Under the pieces are notes generated by a model that saw nothing but the letters and a program-made list of their open reading frames with translations, was not told where the DNA came from and searched no databases. Positions 33,679-46,096 of a stretch of 64,000 bases of DNA are shown one piece after another. The stretch is from NCBI GenBank assembly GCA_963565915.1, contig OY751496.1, forward strand, positions 3,612,131 through 3,676,130, written 5' to 3'. Made by a program: the position numbers and the translations under genes. The stretch is from Entoloma clypeatum (taxonomy: Eukaryota; Basidiomycota; Agaricomycetes; Agaricales; Entolomataceae). Within the stretch, counting starts at the first letter, position 1, and each line of letters opens with the position of its first letter.

Positions 33679-35105
33679 ACTAATCGTCCCTCGGCCTCTA
33701 CTTACATAGTCGAGTGTGGTACTGTAAGTCATGCCCACGTCACGCCGTCTGAAATTTTATTTGAGTTTAGTAACGTGGACTGGGCGTCATGTGGAAGGGA
33801 GGATGAGCGTCACAATGCGGCTGGAGCTGGTTGTGACTGCAACGCTAGCGCCAGCACGCGAAATGGAGGGGACATTATGACATATACAGTCCTGGCGAAG
33901 ACGGCGCCATTTTCAAGGAGGGAACTCATGATGACGAAGTTCCGGTCGGCACCCCCGATGAACACGATTTGGATGAAGACGTGTCAGTACGATGCGACGA
34001 TGACATAACAGACTACTTTATCTCTCATCTTTGAAAAGCTAGAGGCGTGGTTACCGGGCGGAATAGTGAGTAGTTATGTTCGGGCCTGGCCTGGCCTGAA
34101 AGCCGGGCTTTTGGCGGCTCAACACCCAGGCCAGGCCGTGAGCCGTTGAAGCCATGAGCCAGGCCAAAGCCACGGCTTTGTGTGATAAATGTACTGAGAA
34201 AGAGAGGGTGGACTCAGAGCCCCTCCTGCACCTCCATTTTCCTACGTAGATATGATTCCGGAGAGAGCCGGGTTGGGTTACTCTTTCGTACCACACGCGT
34301 GGTCCTTGTGAGAATACGTAGTAGGTCGTTACTGGTCTCATCCTCATCCTGTTTTCCCCCGTCGTCGGCTGCTGGCACCCGTGATCCATCCTGCGAGCCG
34401 TCACTCGCGACGGCAGCCAGCGGTGCTCTGGCGGTGGTCATTCGTCGCCATCACCGTTGTCATCCTTTTGTCCCACGCATCCCCGTCTCCAGCGAGCCGT
34501 TTGTCGCTCGGTGCCGCCTTTCGGATGGGGTGGAACTGTGGTTTCGGGTCTCATCGACGGTGACGTTGCGGTGGTGGTGGCGGGCTCGTTGCGCATCATG
34601 GGGCTCTTGGACCAGGTTTGATAACCTAAAGTTTAGTTAGTTAGTTAAATAAACGCAAAAAGAAAAGAAGAAAAAAACTTACCTAGGGCCCAAACATCAT
34701 TTGGGCCATTTGCCGTGTGACGTGGCCCGTTTGTTGTCGACTTTGGTTGAAAAGCAGGCGTAGTAGGCACTATCCGAGCACCTCGGGAACCCAGAGGAAT
34801 TGAGAAACGACGAAAATCGTCATGTATTGCCACTGGAAGATGACAAGGGCACATGTGCCCATCGTTGCAAACCAAGATGGCCTTGTCATAAGGCAGGGTA
34901 CCGATGCGCCGCCAGTGTACTGGCCCACGGAACCCGACCAGAATGTTGATGATTCCCCGTTGTTGATGACAATGACGAAGAGGCATGGGACTGAGACTGG
35001 GGATGCAATCGGGGCTGGGATGGGAGAACCTTGGGGTTGGAAGAGACGGAGGGCGATGCGAAAGGTTGGGGTGGGGGGTGCTTAATGCTGGGCAACAAGG
35101 GAGGT
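33679..35105. other. Intergenic; short GC-rich inverted repeat
   Basis: Around 34082-34137, GGGCCTGGCCTGGCCTG faces CCCAGGCCAGGCC, with more CCAGGCC words to 34165. This could be the end of a small repeat element. No gene is recognised in the rest; frames at 34182-34640 have no motif. Confidence 0.4.
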
Positions 35106-36867
35106 CTAGAGCCGCTTGCGGTTGGTGGGCTTAGTGGTGTCCTTGACCTTGTCTCTGCTCTCTCCCCAGGTGGGACCACGGTACTCCTCGTCGTCTGCGA
35201 CGCATTTCCCCTCCTCGCCTGTGTCTGCGTCCTTGTTGTTGCCCTTGGCGACGCCCTGGATGAAGTCGAGCATCGTCTTGGCGGATCTGCCGTTCATGTG
35301 GATATCGACATGCACATCGCGTATGTCCTTGCGCATATCGCCGCAGCCAGCTGCGCCTTCCCATTCGCAATCCCATTCGTCCCATCATTCCCCACCCCCA
35401 TCCGATCCATATTCACCACCACCATCAAGCTAATCGCCACAAACTCCACCAGCAAGATCTTCGCCGGATTCTTAAACACCTTGTTCACCCTTTCACCCCA
35501 GACCAGCTCCAATAATACGTGGAACGCATCCTGGACGTTCCCCCGAAACGCCGAAGGGAACTCCGCGTCCTCGCTGAGCCATTTCTTGAGGCGTACGATC
35601 GAGCCCGCAGTCTGGTCTTCATGGCGGGCAAGTAGGACTCCATGCAAAAGACAGCTTGGGCAGGAACGGTCCCATTCGAGGGCGACCTCCGCGAGCGCAC
35701 CGTCCTCCTTGAGGTGTTTGGACTGGAGTTCCCCCATGAAGGTGGCGCGCAGGGTGTTGATGACTTGGAGTTTTCGCGGGTAAGGGAGAGAGGGTTAGGG
35801 GTTAGGGTGTACCTGAGGGTGGGTGTGAGAGCCATACCGAGTTGGACTCGCTGTTTGTGAAGAGTTTGTGGTCAGACGGGAATGGAGTTGGGGAGAGGGC
35901 AGCGGAACGGGACCTGGAAAATCTCCCGCTCGTCGCTGTCGGTGATGTCGCGGTATTCGACCGCAGACGATCTGCTTGTTGGCGAAGATCCGCCAGTATT
36001 TCTCTGGGAGGATCTTCTTGGGCCACCCGGGCCTGCCGGAGGTCTGGACGTCTTTGTACCGGAGGGGTTCACTGGTTAGCCTGCGTGGAGTCGCGTTAGT
36101 GCAAGTGGATGAGTTTTGGAGCAGAAAGGGTGGACGTACAGGTCTTCGTCTGTGTGTGGGGTGGGTGGGTCAGATGGTTAGTGGTGGGTGCTTGGGAGGT
36201 TGAGGATGGCACTAACGAGGTATCTAGGAGTCATGTTAGTGGTATAAAGAACGGAGACACGCCAGACCATCCATGAATCTACCGCCCGTGAACATCAACA
36301 TCGCCCCGCAGAACTAGAAGGGAGGCCCGACGGACCTATGAATTGACGTCAAGCACTGCTTCCCATCAATGCACATCTTGGTCTCCACCCCATCCTCGCT
36401 GGCGGTTGGGTGGTGTGAGTTAGGCAACGTGGTAACCACACATTGAACAGGCGACGTACCGAATATGACGGGTAGGATATAAAAGTTACGAAGAATGGAC
36501 TTTGTGATGTTGATTTGCTTCGTTTCTGGCCATACGACGTCTATATAGTTGATGGGTGGATGAGGATGTGAAGAAAAGAAAGGGGAGAGTTGGATGAGTA
36601 CGTCGTTGAAACTCTGGTTCGAGGTTGATATCGCAGTTGTGTATCTGATCTATGACACCTCTCAGCCCTACGCCGGTGAGTTGACACGTTATGAGCTAGG
36701 TAACTTACCGTAGAGGTCCTGGGCGGCGCAAGTGGTCTCGTGGGGCACGTTGAGGACGTTCTTGATCCTTTAACCGCCGTCCTTGGCCGTCTTGCCCGCC
36801 TGCATCTTCCCTTGTAGTTGTCAGATTCTACATCGGTGAGATCAGAAAAGTCATCGTCCCAGTTCAT
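35106..36867 (-). CDS. DUF262 (GmrSD N-terminal type) domain protein
   Basis: Begins MNWDDDFSDLTDVESD. Spliced segments follow the eukaryotic DUF262 pattern: NVLNVPHETTCAAQDLY, DQIHNCDINLEPEFQR (36650-36604), VVWPETKQIN, SILRNFYILPVIF, DGKQCLTSI, GWPKKILPEKYWRIFANKQIVC, EYRDITDSDEREIFQ, RVQLGMALTP and KLQVINTLRATFMGEL. A C-terminal part ends in a Lys-rich tail. In bacteria this domain is the NTPase-like half of GmrSD, a type IV restriction enzyme; the fungal role is unknown. The conserved Arg of DGKQRLTS is Cys here. A telomere-like insert lies at 35791-35807. Later frames also shift, so the gene may be decaying. Confidence 0.65.
35791..35807 (+). repeat. Interstitial telomeric repeat inside DUF262 gene
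   Basis: AGGGTTAGGGGTTAGGG sits between the segments coding GMALTP and KLQVIN, which are adjacent in the family. No good acceptor is present at the right border, so it looks like inserted sequence rather than an ordinary intron. Confidence 0.6.
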
Positions 36868-38271
36868 AATGAGGTGAGGGGGCAGGCGATGGCCAGGTTG
36901 GATGGGGAAAAAACGAAAGGGAAACCTGGGATAAACAGGATTCAACAACATGTAGGGCGCCAGGTCGACCGCATCTAATTGGCTCCACTGGCATGCACTC
37001 GCCGACTACACAAACTACATTGCTCTCCATATCCAAGGCCACCTCCTGTCTCGTATTCACATTCGTTTATCCAACCGTTGGTATGTCTTCCCGATTCATG
37101 TAACCATCAGTATCAAATTTGAAAAATTCCTTGAACAGATCATAATGTCCAGAACTGAAGAGTTTGTCATGGACATCTGAATGACACTTAAACTCCTCTT
37201 CCGAGATTTGGAACCGTTACCGCCTTTGTAGTCCCCCCTATATGTGTATGCCGCCACTCTTTCTCCAGTCCACATAAAATGAACCAGTATACCTTGTCTC
37301 ACTAGACCATCACCATTCGAAATCGACGAGCGTCGTGTTGGGATACAACATATTCGATTTTTCGGGCCCGATGCTGATGCTGAAGGACAAATAAATAAAC
37401 TTGACATGTTAAGCGGCAGAACGGTGAGTAGTTTTTACATACCTGGGGCGATGTCAACTTCACGTAAGACTGGGTGGGATACGCCCTATCGCAGGTTTGT
37501 GACCTTTGTCTTAGGTGGAACAAACAGTCTTTTGTTGTTCACGATGCATTCTCTCGGGTCGATCGTCTCGTTAGCCGAACCTGGTATGTCAGTCTTTATG
37601 CTTGATTGTCCGACGAGGTACTAACCAGAAAGTATAGGAAAAAACACAGTTTTTGGCTTTCTTAAAGTTTAAGAAACAGCATGAACAGGTCCCCCGAATC
37701 GAACAGGATTCTCCCACCAGTTCATTCGTCAGAGTAATTGTGGCGATAGTGCATGATGGCGATAACCCATCCGGAATCGTGCGATCTTACGTGCCCGCCG
37801 ATAGAGAGGATTGATCCTAATGGAAAAGAGTAATGGCGGAGAATTCGAGCGAGCTGATATGCTAACTTTAATGAGGCAGTGCTTACCCTTGTCCTTGGAA
37901 TCGTCGAATGGATGGATGTGACGACGTTCCGCACTAAAAAAAGCTCAGAATAAATCCCCCCCGGAGGAGAATAGATCAGGGTCGATTTGAATTGCGACAG
38001 CAAGTAAATTCTATGTAGGGGGGGGGCCATCTCTTCACGTAGTGTTACCAGCTCGCGAGAGACCAGCAGGTTGTCCAAAAACTGCTCAAGTCATCCGTTT
38101 ATATGATCTAATATAGGTACTAAGTCGATATGGTATGTGTCCGATATGGCGATATGATATGATGGAGTAGGAGGTATAGGTATATGTACTCAACCCGTAG
38201 TGTAGTCTAACGATATGGGAATGGAGTCGTGTTGCTCTGAGCCGCGGTCCTCCAACACTCTCGCTACAGCC
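36868..38271. other. No gene recognised
   Basis: Several short frames exist. The longest is on the minus strand at 38078-37722 (118 codons), without family motifs. A run of 9 G lies at 38019-38027. Nothing supportable found. Confidence 0.35.
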
Positions 38272-39342
38272 CTATGCCATTGGGAGTCCCAGGGCACGCC
38301 CCATGCACTCCCTGACGTTGTCAGACAGTGGTGCTACATACCACCAGCCAACCCAAACACGTCCATGAAACCATGAATGGGACCATATATAGAGAATTAA
38401 GAGTCCTATCACTCCCGTCATCGTCAAGGCCATCCTCAGTGAGTTTTTCATCGAAACGTCGCTACGCTGGCTCCACCCAAGGTAGAAGAGGGCCCCAAAT
38501 GCGACGACAATACCGATAACAAAGCCCACCAGGGTCCAAACCCTGCATAAGGGGTAGGCTGTGATTTTGATTGAGTGGGGGTTCTGGCCAAATCATAAAT
38601 TGTCCACCCACCGTATAGCGGGATCACGAAGCCCCCGACTGGGAGTGTTGCTGACATCGCTGGGGTCACACCTTGAATCGCCCTGCCATGCTTCCCTCCT
38701 GGTCCCCATTCTCTGATGTTTTCGTACGTCACTAACGCTGGGATGGGTTTGTAGAACCCGTTGACGACCATTTGCCTAAATCAGAACACATCCCTAAGCG
38801 ACCGACACTCGGTAGGAACTCACGAATCGGGGCTTATAGGCTAACCCTGCGGCGAGCTCTGATAATGGAATGGTCTCGTCGGGTTGGACGACTCGGTACA
38901 TATATTGAGGGTGTGCGAGGCTGGTATGAGTCGTGTCGTTGTAGACAAGAAAGACAGGATGGCTGTCAAAGGCATTCAGTATCTCCTGCGCCATGCTGCA
39001 AGATTGACATACAGGGTTGTCATGATCCGTCGACGAAAGTTTGGGGGCGGGAAAGAAAGCGCGACAATACCAATCTAAATAGTCACGTGTTCGCGTCAAC
39101 TTGAATGATGTCACACCAACTTGCATTTTTCTCTTGAGCGTATGTGGTACATAAGCTAGGAGGGATGTTGACGTATCGACACGGGAATGGCCCTTCTGGA
39201 TCGACCAAGGATCGACGATATCGCTTGTATCGTTGCACCCTTGTTGACGATTGTTAGAAATCAATGTGCCATCACGCTTGGAAATCCATCTGCACATTAC
39301 CCCACACCTATGCCCGTGAGAGTGCACTTCCGACTGGTGCAC
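38272..39342 (-). CDS. Membrane protein of unknown family
   Basis: A first segment has YLDWYCRAFFPAPKLS, CQSCSMAQEILNAFD and PLSELAAGLAYKPRF. After an intron near 38800 it continues with GFYKPIPALVTYENIREWGP and LPVGGFVIPLYG. A GTGGGT donor near 38610 joins an acceptor near 38551 to give VWTLVGFVIGIVVAFGALFY, one long helix. A second helix (MTGVIGLLILYIWS) and a short tail end at 38272. So there are two membrane helices at the C-terminus and a Cys-pair domain in front. The true start is uncertain: the first ATG would lie 11 bp from the start of the next gene, and an internal Met such as MQVGVTSF is more likely. Function unknown. Confidence 0.5.
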
Positions 39343-39353
39343 ACGACACGACC

Positions 39354-41832
39354 ATGAGACCGCTTACCCTGCACGCATCGGCGCTAAACGACGAGGAATA
39401 TGAAGTGTACACAGCAAGCTTGCGAGATTTGGCGTGGATGGAGGATGGGGGGGATGTCGTACGTGACGACAGGTATTATGAGGACATCCGGATTAGCTTG
39501 AGGGAGATGAGAGGATGGTTGAGGGGACGGTATGCCGGGATTACGCCAGGAACAATCGATTCAGTGAGTATTGGTGAATGGAGTGTCTGTGAGGCTAATC
39601 ATCCGACAGGTTCTACGATTTTTCTCGCCAGAGTTGAACCAGGGGGAGATGCTGTCGGGCGGGCAGGTTTTTGCGGTGATGCGGCTAGTTACGCACGCTC
39701 AAAATGGAAAGGAGATCGACAGGGCGCTTGGCTTTGTTCAAGGTGTGAAATCGCGTTTTCTGTAGCGGACATGTGTTAACTGCTCCACCACAGCTTATCC
39801 GAAACAACAAAATATCGCCAGCAGCAGTAACCCCTTCGCCATCAAGTCCGCGCCTGCACAATCCTCTGATCCCTCCTTCCGACTCCCTCCCCTCCCTCCC
39901 CGCAAGTTTCCACCTCCCCCTCGGCACAGCTCCGCCCTTGTTGCGCCCCCGGCCCGAAAATCCACCTCACCCTCCCGCACACTCTCCCCGCCCTTCATCT
40001 CATCCACCCCATCCGCACCTCCAGTCCTACCCCCAAAACAGTCTGCGCACGTCATGTCGACGCTCATGAAGCAATCGCTCCGCGCCAGCAAAGTCGGGCA
40101 GACACTGAAAAAAGCCGAGGAACAGCTCGAGCAGGAGCGCGTGCTGCAAGTGCTCAAGAGCAGCTCCCTCGTCTCAGGTGGCTATTCCCTCGCAGGCGCT
40201 AGCATATCTCGCTCATCTATAACCATAGGCACCAATGTGCTCAACCGGAACAGGAGCTTGAGTCCAACGCGGCTCACAGTCTCGAGCGGGTCCGAGGATG
40301 GCGCAAAAGCACCACCATTACCGAAGCGGAGGGGCACTAATGCTGGCAGGGTGTCCCCGCCATTGTCCATCAGCTCACTCGAGCAAGTGGCGCTCGCCAC
40401 GACGACCCCACAACCGCCGGTCCTTGGTCGACAGAACACGGATTCACGGCCGCTCCCTGACCCTGGGTCCTACACGCACCCTCGTCCCCCCCCTTTTCTT
40501 CCGATGGCATCTACGACCACAGTCACAAGAGGGTCGTCTTTCCAACAGACGTCCGCAACTCGCGCCTATAGCGAGTTTCCTAATATGGATAGGAACATAC
40601 ACAACCGTCCCCCTCCTCCTGTCCCTCACGCGACATCTCCACAGAGGTCGCCTAGACAGGCATATACTGAGCTTCCGGGTCCGGTGGCTACTACCACATG
40701 GCCCCCTCCTCCGATCTCCCCCTTCTTTGTTATGGCGGCCTCCTCCCCTCCCCACCATTCACCCACCCGCACATATAGCGAACTCCCGGGGACCAACACG
40801 CACCCACGTGGGCCACCACCGACACATCCTGACAGAAAGCCGGCCCATTTCTCGTACAACCCCCCTCCGTCTTCTCAATCCCATTCTCCTTCTTCGTCTA
40901 CAGCACCTGCCCCGTCCTCACCCACCTTATCCGCCTTCTCAGACGCCGCCTCGTCTTCACACCTGGCTTGCAAAGTCAGCACCACCGAATCTTCGCCCAC
41001 GTCACGCGTCTTCAGATCCAAGTCCCTTCACTATCCCTCTCCCTCCCCTTCTCCCTCGGGTAAATCGCCACCGGTCGCACCACCGAGGAGGAAACGCCCG
41101 GAAAGCGTCCAGGTGCTTCCCAACCATGGGAGTGGCAGATTTGATGGCCTCTTTCTTGGCCAAGATGATGGAGATGGGCCTGGCTCGGTGTCTCTCTCCC
41201 GCCAGTCGTCCCTCTCTCGATCCCCGGCTCATGTACAGGTGCACAGGAGGTCGTCTCTGTCTGTCTCGTCGACCCCGCAGTCAACTGGTGGCGAACCACC
41301 CACGATGGCGTTTCCGCTGTCTAAGATCGCGCTGTCGTTGCAGCCCAAGTTCGAGGCGCTACAACTGCAGCCGAGGTTGGAGAAGGCGAGGTATAAAGCC
41401 GAGGCTGGGCTAAGCAAGCGGGGGTATTTTAAAGCTGATGGCGGAGAGGGATTGTTAGGTGAGGAGGCTAGAGATGGAGGAGGGGATGGTCATGAACAGG
41501 ATCGGCCTCGTCCAGGGAGAGTCGGAACGGGAGGTGTGGCTGCGCGAAGGCGGGAGTGGGACGAACGTGGGCGGCGAGTCGATTGGATTCAACACCGCAA
41601 GGACTTTGACCCACCTGGCGTGGATCCTACAAACGGTGACGATGCGAATATCGAATACGACTCTGATGCTGGAAAGGAACTTCGAGCCAAATTGGGAGCA
41701 GACGACAGTGAGGAGGAGAACGAGAGGGAGCGGCGGAAGTGGGGGAGGGAGACCAACGAGCGCTGGGGTGGGACAGAGAGGGACGCGCTGAAGTGGCCGG
41801 TCAGTGAGGGCGAGGGGTGGAGATTGCTTTGA
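39354..41832 (+). CDS. EH-like domain, proline-rich protein
   Basis: Three exons join in phase: 39354-39563, 39611-39742 and 39794-41832. The first about 110 residues look like a helical EF-hand/EH fold (LNDEEYEVYTASLRDLAW; ILR-type FFSPELNQGEMLSGGQVF). After that come a Pro/Ser-rich segment with an NPF motif (SSSNPFAIKS), a conserved helical block (MSTLMKQSLRASKVGQTL, then KKAEEQLEQERVLQVLKSS), and about 450 residues of low-complexity Pro/Ser sequence. The acidic/basic end has EYDSDAGKELRAKLGADDSE. EH domains bind NPF peptides in endocytosis and actin patch assembly; assignment here is by resemblance only. About 790 residues, no defects seen. Confidence 0.6.
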
Positions 41833-42584
41833 ACCTGGATGGCGCCCTCTTCGTCTTCGGTGTCGTCATTTCTTGCTTCTTCTGTGTGTAGGGCATGCGT
41901 ATCGTATTTGTACACGGAAACAGGCTTTATGCCATTTTATGACTTCGGCCTCGTCTTCTCTTTTGTCTTCCTTTATATTTGTTGTCCTTATTTTTTGTTA
42001 CTCGGCTGTTTGTTTTCCCTCTCCTCCTCACCTCGAATGACTTTATCTACACAGAAGGTACAATCTCTACAAGACTCACAACACTCCCTGCTTCCCGGTC
42101 CCTACCTGTGCGAGGACGCGGCAGCTTTACCAAACCTCCGACACGACTCTGCACACAACAAACGTCGGGCACGCTCGAAACTGCCCCATCGGTCATGGAT
42201 AATCCGGTCCCGCCGAGCATGGTTGGGTCTTCTGGTGATGTTGACGCGGTTCTGGTGTCCTTCCCGTATGTAACTAATGTTATACCTTCCTGAAAGGAAA
42301 GTCTAAAGACCAATGGAACCCCGGTGTGATTACGATTGTTACCAGGCTGGCCTTTGAACGACCAGAAGGCACCGATGGCATCTTTCAGATCGTATCGTCT
42401 ATGCTGTATAGCCCCACCCGCGCCGCCTGCCGCGTTCTCTGTCTTGAAACTTCCCATACCCTTTCTCTGACTCTGACTCCCGTGGTCGCCTCCGCATTAC
42501 CAGATTACACAATTTGTTAGCCCGCTGAACGAGAATACGAGACACAATTGTTTTCAAGCACTCAGAGGCGGCAGTTCCATTCTT
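41833..42584. other. Intergenic
   Basis: T-rich stretch after the preceding stop (41880-42040), consistent with a 3' untranslated region. No family motif recognised. Confidence 0.35.
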
Positions 42585-43190
42585 CTATTCGGTTTGATTA
42601 CTCCGAAATCTCTCGTGATTTTGAAAAGCAAAATTCCTCACGGGTGAATCGTCCAGGACCGCTCGTTCCGAGATGGGGGCCTTGGACACATATTTATGGA
42701 TATCCCTCAGGGCTTCCAAGGCAGAAATTATCAGCAACGCTCCAGAATAGTATGGTGGCGTGTCCTTACCAACAAACGTTAGCACAGGCTCACATTGACC
42801 CTCTTCATATTCAACGGCCCACCTTACGACACCAATCTCAAGCACGAACTTGGGCGGACCACCACCAATAATAAACCTTGGAGGCGGGCGCAAGGTGGCA
42901 ACGCTCGTCCAGATCCAGCCGTGCATCCCGGCTAAACATTTATGAGCCTTAATAGGAGTAATTCCGTTGAGTCTCAAGTAACGAAGAAAAAATACTACAA
43001 TGAACCGAACATCGCCTTCTGACGGATCCGAGATGCCTAATGCACTGCAGTCAAGGTTCCCGTTTTCGTCAAGGATTGCTATTGTATGTGCGATGTACTC
43101 GACTGGTTCGGCACATGGATTTTTAGCACGCCTAATACGTATGCTGTGACGCGTGTGAGTGAAAGTCTCCAAAAGGTGAAGAAAAAACAA
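42585..43190 (-). CDS. Orphan protein, about 200 residues
   Basis: An intron-free open frame with balanced composition: RIRRAKNPCAEPVEYIAHTI, then ILDENGNLDCSALG, FIVVFFLRYLRLNGI, PPRFIIGGGPPKFVLEIGVV and FVGKDTPPYYSGALLIISAL. It has alternating hydrophobic strands and no signal peptide. I do not recognise it. The downstream neighbour on the other strand starts about 220 bp away. Confidence 0.45.
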   Translation of the reverse strand: MFFLHLLETFTHTRHSIRIRRAKNPCAEPVEYIAHTIAILDENGNLDCSALGISDPSEGDVRFIVVFFLRYLRLNGITPIKAHKCLAGMHGWIWTSVATLRPPPRFIIGGGPPKFVLEIGVVRWAVEYEEGQCEPVLTFVGKDTPPYYSGALLIISALEALRDIHKYVSKAPISERAVLDDSPVRNFAFQNHERFRSNQTE

Positions 43191-43412
43191 ACATAGAACC
43201 AGGACCGAGAGGTGGTTTGGGTGATGGGAAAGGGATGGGAATCGACATCCAGATGATCAAGTTGAAGAACTAGATGATTTGTCTGTGTCGAATCCCATGC
43301 CAGGAACTGAACTGTTTCACAGCTTCCATAAAAAAGGAGGTCTTAACCGTCTTGTAGATAAAGGGGAATTTGAACTCTAAACTTTCTCCTCCCTTCCATC
43401 TCGAACCAGAAA

Positions 43413-44004
43413 ATGGGCCAATACAGCACAGCAAACCTCGTCTACGGTTTCGTCCTCAAACAGCCACAACTTTCCAAACTGGTCGAAGCTCTCAATGAGC
43501 GCCACGGTTGCGAAACCAACTCGTCGGAAGTAGAGGAGAGCGACGTTGAGGAAATTTCCGAACAACTTGGAAAATACGTGCAGGGGGGGGAGGCCTCGCC
43601 GTACTTGTTCTGCCTCGACACGACTGGCACCCAGGATACAGACGACGAGCACCAGTTGCTGATTTATTATGATCACATGGAGTGCGGTGGTACTGACGAG
43701 GGGAACAATGAAGATGAAGATGAATCAGACGAGATGGACACCGATTATTGGAGTGTTTATCGGGGAGGGTATGAGCGTGAGTGTTTTTTATCCCTACCTC
43801 CCCCGTCACGCTGATGAGGTGGCCGGATGAATAGCTGGTAAGAGCTTTAAGCCGTTGGGTAACACGTTCCCGGATTCAAAGTTCGTAGAGGAGGCGAAGG
43901 GGGCGATGCAGAAGATCAGGAATATCGAAATATTCAAGAAAGCAGGTTTCACGGAGAAGGATATCGATCCTCAGTGGATTATCTGCGTTTCTTACTCTTT
44001 TTGA
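43413..44004 (+). CDS. Orphan acidic protein, two exons
   Basis: Exon 1 (43413-43776) starts MGQYSTANLVYGFVLKQPQL and is strongly acidic (NEDEDESDEMDTDYW). A 58-nt GT..AG intron leads to exon 2 (43835-44004), with PGKSFKPLGNTFPDSKFVEE and IDPQWIICVSYSF then stop. The phases match. No known domain; the acidic stretch suggests a soluble protein. Confidence 0.5.
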
Positions 44005-44429
44005 AGGGGCCGAATCACCCTAGTAATGAAGTGTTTATAATTTAAGGACGTCGTAAAACACATGATCAGGGCACCCCGGACGTGATTTTCGTCGGCTAGC
44101 ACAGCAAAACTTGACGAAAAACACCAAACGCTAAACATGATGAATCACTCACCCGCTCTCGGCAATCCATGACATCCCCCGGCTCTGCAACAGTGCTCAA
44201 ATCTCCCCGTAGGTCACCTTCTCCTGCGATCACGGTCCTCCGAGTCCGCATAATCTACAGGGGCAGATTGGTGTCAAATAGTGTGCGAGGATTGCAACTG
44301 ATAACTCAACATATCTTTCCGGATCGTGTCTTTCGTAAATCAATAAGAATGTAGACCTCTTTGGGCGCAGCGAACTACGCAAGTCAGGAGAAGACAGATG
44401 GCCAATCATAAGACCGGCGCGCCGGCAGT
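44005..44429. other. No gene recognised
   Basis: Spacer between the orphan gene and the acetyl-CoA synthetase relic. The right part (44340-44430) may be the eroded 3' end of that relic. Confidence 0.3.
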
Positions 44430-45723
44430 CTCAGCAACACCCTTGTGCACAATGAGGGCAGACTCGATCCTTGTGGTCAACAAACAGTGTCCTGATATGT
44501 TGATGACGTCTTAAAGGACAGATCCTTGAAAAACGGATGTACGAACCGCAACAAGCCCCTTGATCCAGATATACGTGCTCATCGCGAGCAGCACCGTCAT
44601 TGGAAGTAGAACCAAGGGTAGGGCTAGGCATACACATGAAAGACCATCAACGTGAAGTGATCGAAGTGGAACTCACTGCCACTTCAGATACCTATGATCT
44701 CGTCCGGCCTCGCTACCGATGGCCATGGGGTCCTCAGAGCCAACACCCGTGACATTGTTCTCCGCGAGCTCATCTGTAAGGAAGAAAGCTCCTCTAGAAA
44801 CAGGATCCGGGTCGATCGCGAAGAACGGCACAGTCGCCACACTGGGCTTCGTCTCTATCGCTCCTGGGAACGGCGTGACCATGATGAAACCCGTCTCCAT
44901 CTGCCAAAAAGTGTCCACGATGGCGCACTGCTTCCCGCCCACATGCTCGTTGTACCGCGGTATTGGTGAGCCCATCAACCCCGAAGTGAGAACTGGAAAT
45001 ATCATACGGCACTACATGGGCAGATGATGTACCTGAACAGTTGGATGATGAAAATGGGGAAGGAGGAAAGGACGTAGATAACATGCGTGTGTCCGGTGAT
45101 CCAGCCGATGTCAGTCATGCAATCGTCGGGATGGACGTCGAAGACGTATTTGACGGTCAACGCAGCGCCGAGAAGGTATCCTCCGGTCATATGCACGACT
45201 CCCTTGTTCTTTCCGGTAGAACCAAACATCTATCTCCAAAGTTGAGTTGCTGATTGAAAAGAAGGAATTGAAGGGACGCACGTAGAGAATAGAAAGGGGG
45301 TCCTCGGATGCCATTATTCCCGGTAGCCAGAACCTTGTCGACTTCTTCATGCCTCGACCCACGCAACAGGATTGCTCCTCCTGAGAACCACTGGCAGGAC
45401 GTGCTCCACTAAGGACACTCCTTCAAGGCATTTTCCACGATGGACTTGGTCGTGATCGACTTTCCACGCCTCCTTCTCTCGTCGCTGATGATGACGACTC
45501 TGGACGAACGGTCGTTGTTACGGTCATGCAAAGACTCGGCGGGGAAGCCAGCGAAAAAGACGGAGTGAATGGCGCCTATGGGAAGGTAGATGGAGACCTT
45601 TCCTACGATGTGAGGACATTTATCAAACAAGTAGGCGATGGAGTGAAAAAGACAGACATTTGCCAACCACGCATCGGAATGGTGGCCGAATGTGCGATGA
45701 CGTCGTGTCATGTGATCGGTCAT
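44430..45723 (-). pseudogene. Acetyl-CoA synthetase relic, near full length
   Basis: Pieces of the enzyme appear in order across frames: [16 protein letters not shown] and [12 protein letters not shown] near 45600-45410, [20 protein letters not shown] and [13 protein letters not shown] near 45230-45090, [20 protein letters not shown] and [17 protein letters not shown] near 44960-44830, and GDGAARDEHVYLDQG-like residues near 44600. The P-loop-like STGKNKG deviates from the usual STGKPKG, and frameshifts separate most blocks. It is a different copy from the split relic at 5355/25640. Confidence 0.8.
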
Positions 45724-45827
45724 GTGGTCTATTAGTATAGATTTCGCTCACTCAACAACGCCCGACTCTTTTCGCCTTCACGGCCCATCTCTCCGAACAC
45801 CGCGCGACCTGCCTGTCTCTTCATAAC

Positions 45828-45945
45828 CCCTGCTTCATCCGGCCCTGCCCAGCGCTTCCTCTCTCTTTCCCTCTCCCGTCTGCAGCTCTTGTATTCCAGC
45901 CCAACTCGGCATCCCCCAGAGTTTGTCCCAGATCTCCTGGCTTTT
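45828..45945 (+). repeat. Duplicated piece of the aspartic protease gene
   Basis: CATAACCCCTGCTTCATCCG, CAGCGCTTCCTCTCTC and TATTCCAGCCCAACTCGGCA match 50657-50775 inside the protease pseudogene, with scattered substitutions. It encodes no continuous protein here. Confidence 0.75.
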
Positions 45946-46096
45946 TGCCCTACGAACTCATCTGTTCCGTAACCCCCAAGTCGCACCAACACTCCACATG
46001 CCCCAAATTTCCTCACGCACCTCTCCACTCATCACACAAAGGAATGCACCAGAAATGCCCAGCCACTCTACGCCCAACAAGTCCTCTATTGCTACG

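Noticed and set aside
34082..34165. Transposon terminus in the GGCCTGG inverted repeat
   Set aside because: Only short repeated words. No partner terminus or target duplication was found.
42047..42457. 136-codon minus-strand frame
   Set aside because: Gly/Arg-rich without family motif, and it overlaps T-rich 3' untranslated-like sequence of the plus-strand gene. Not supportable.
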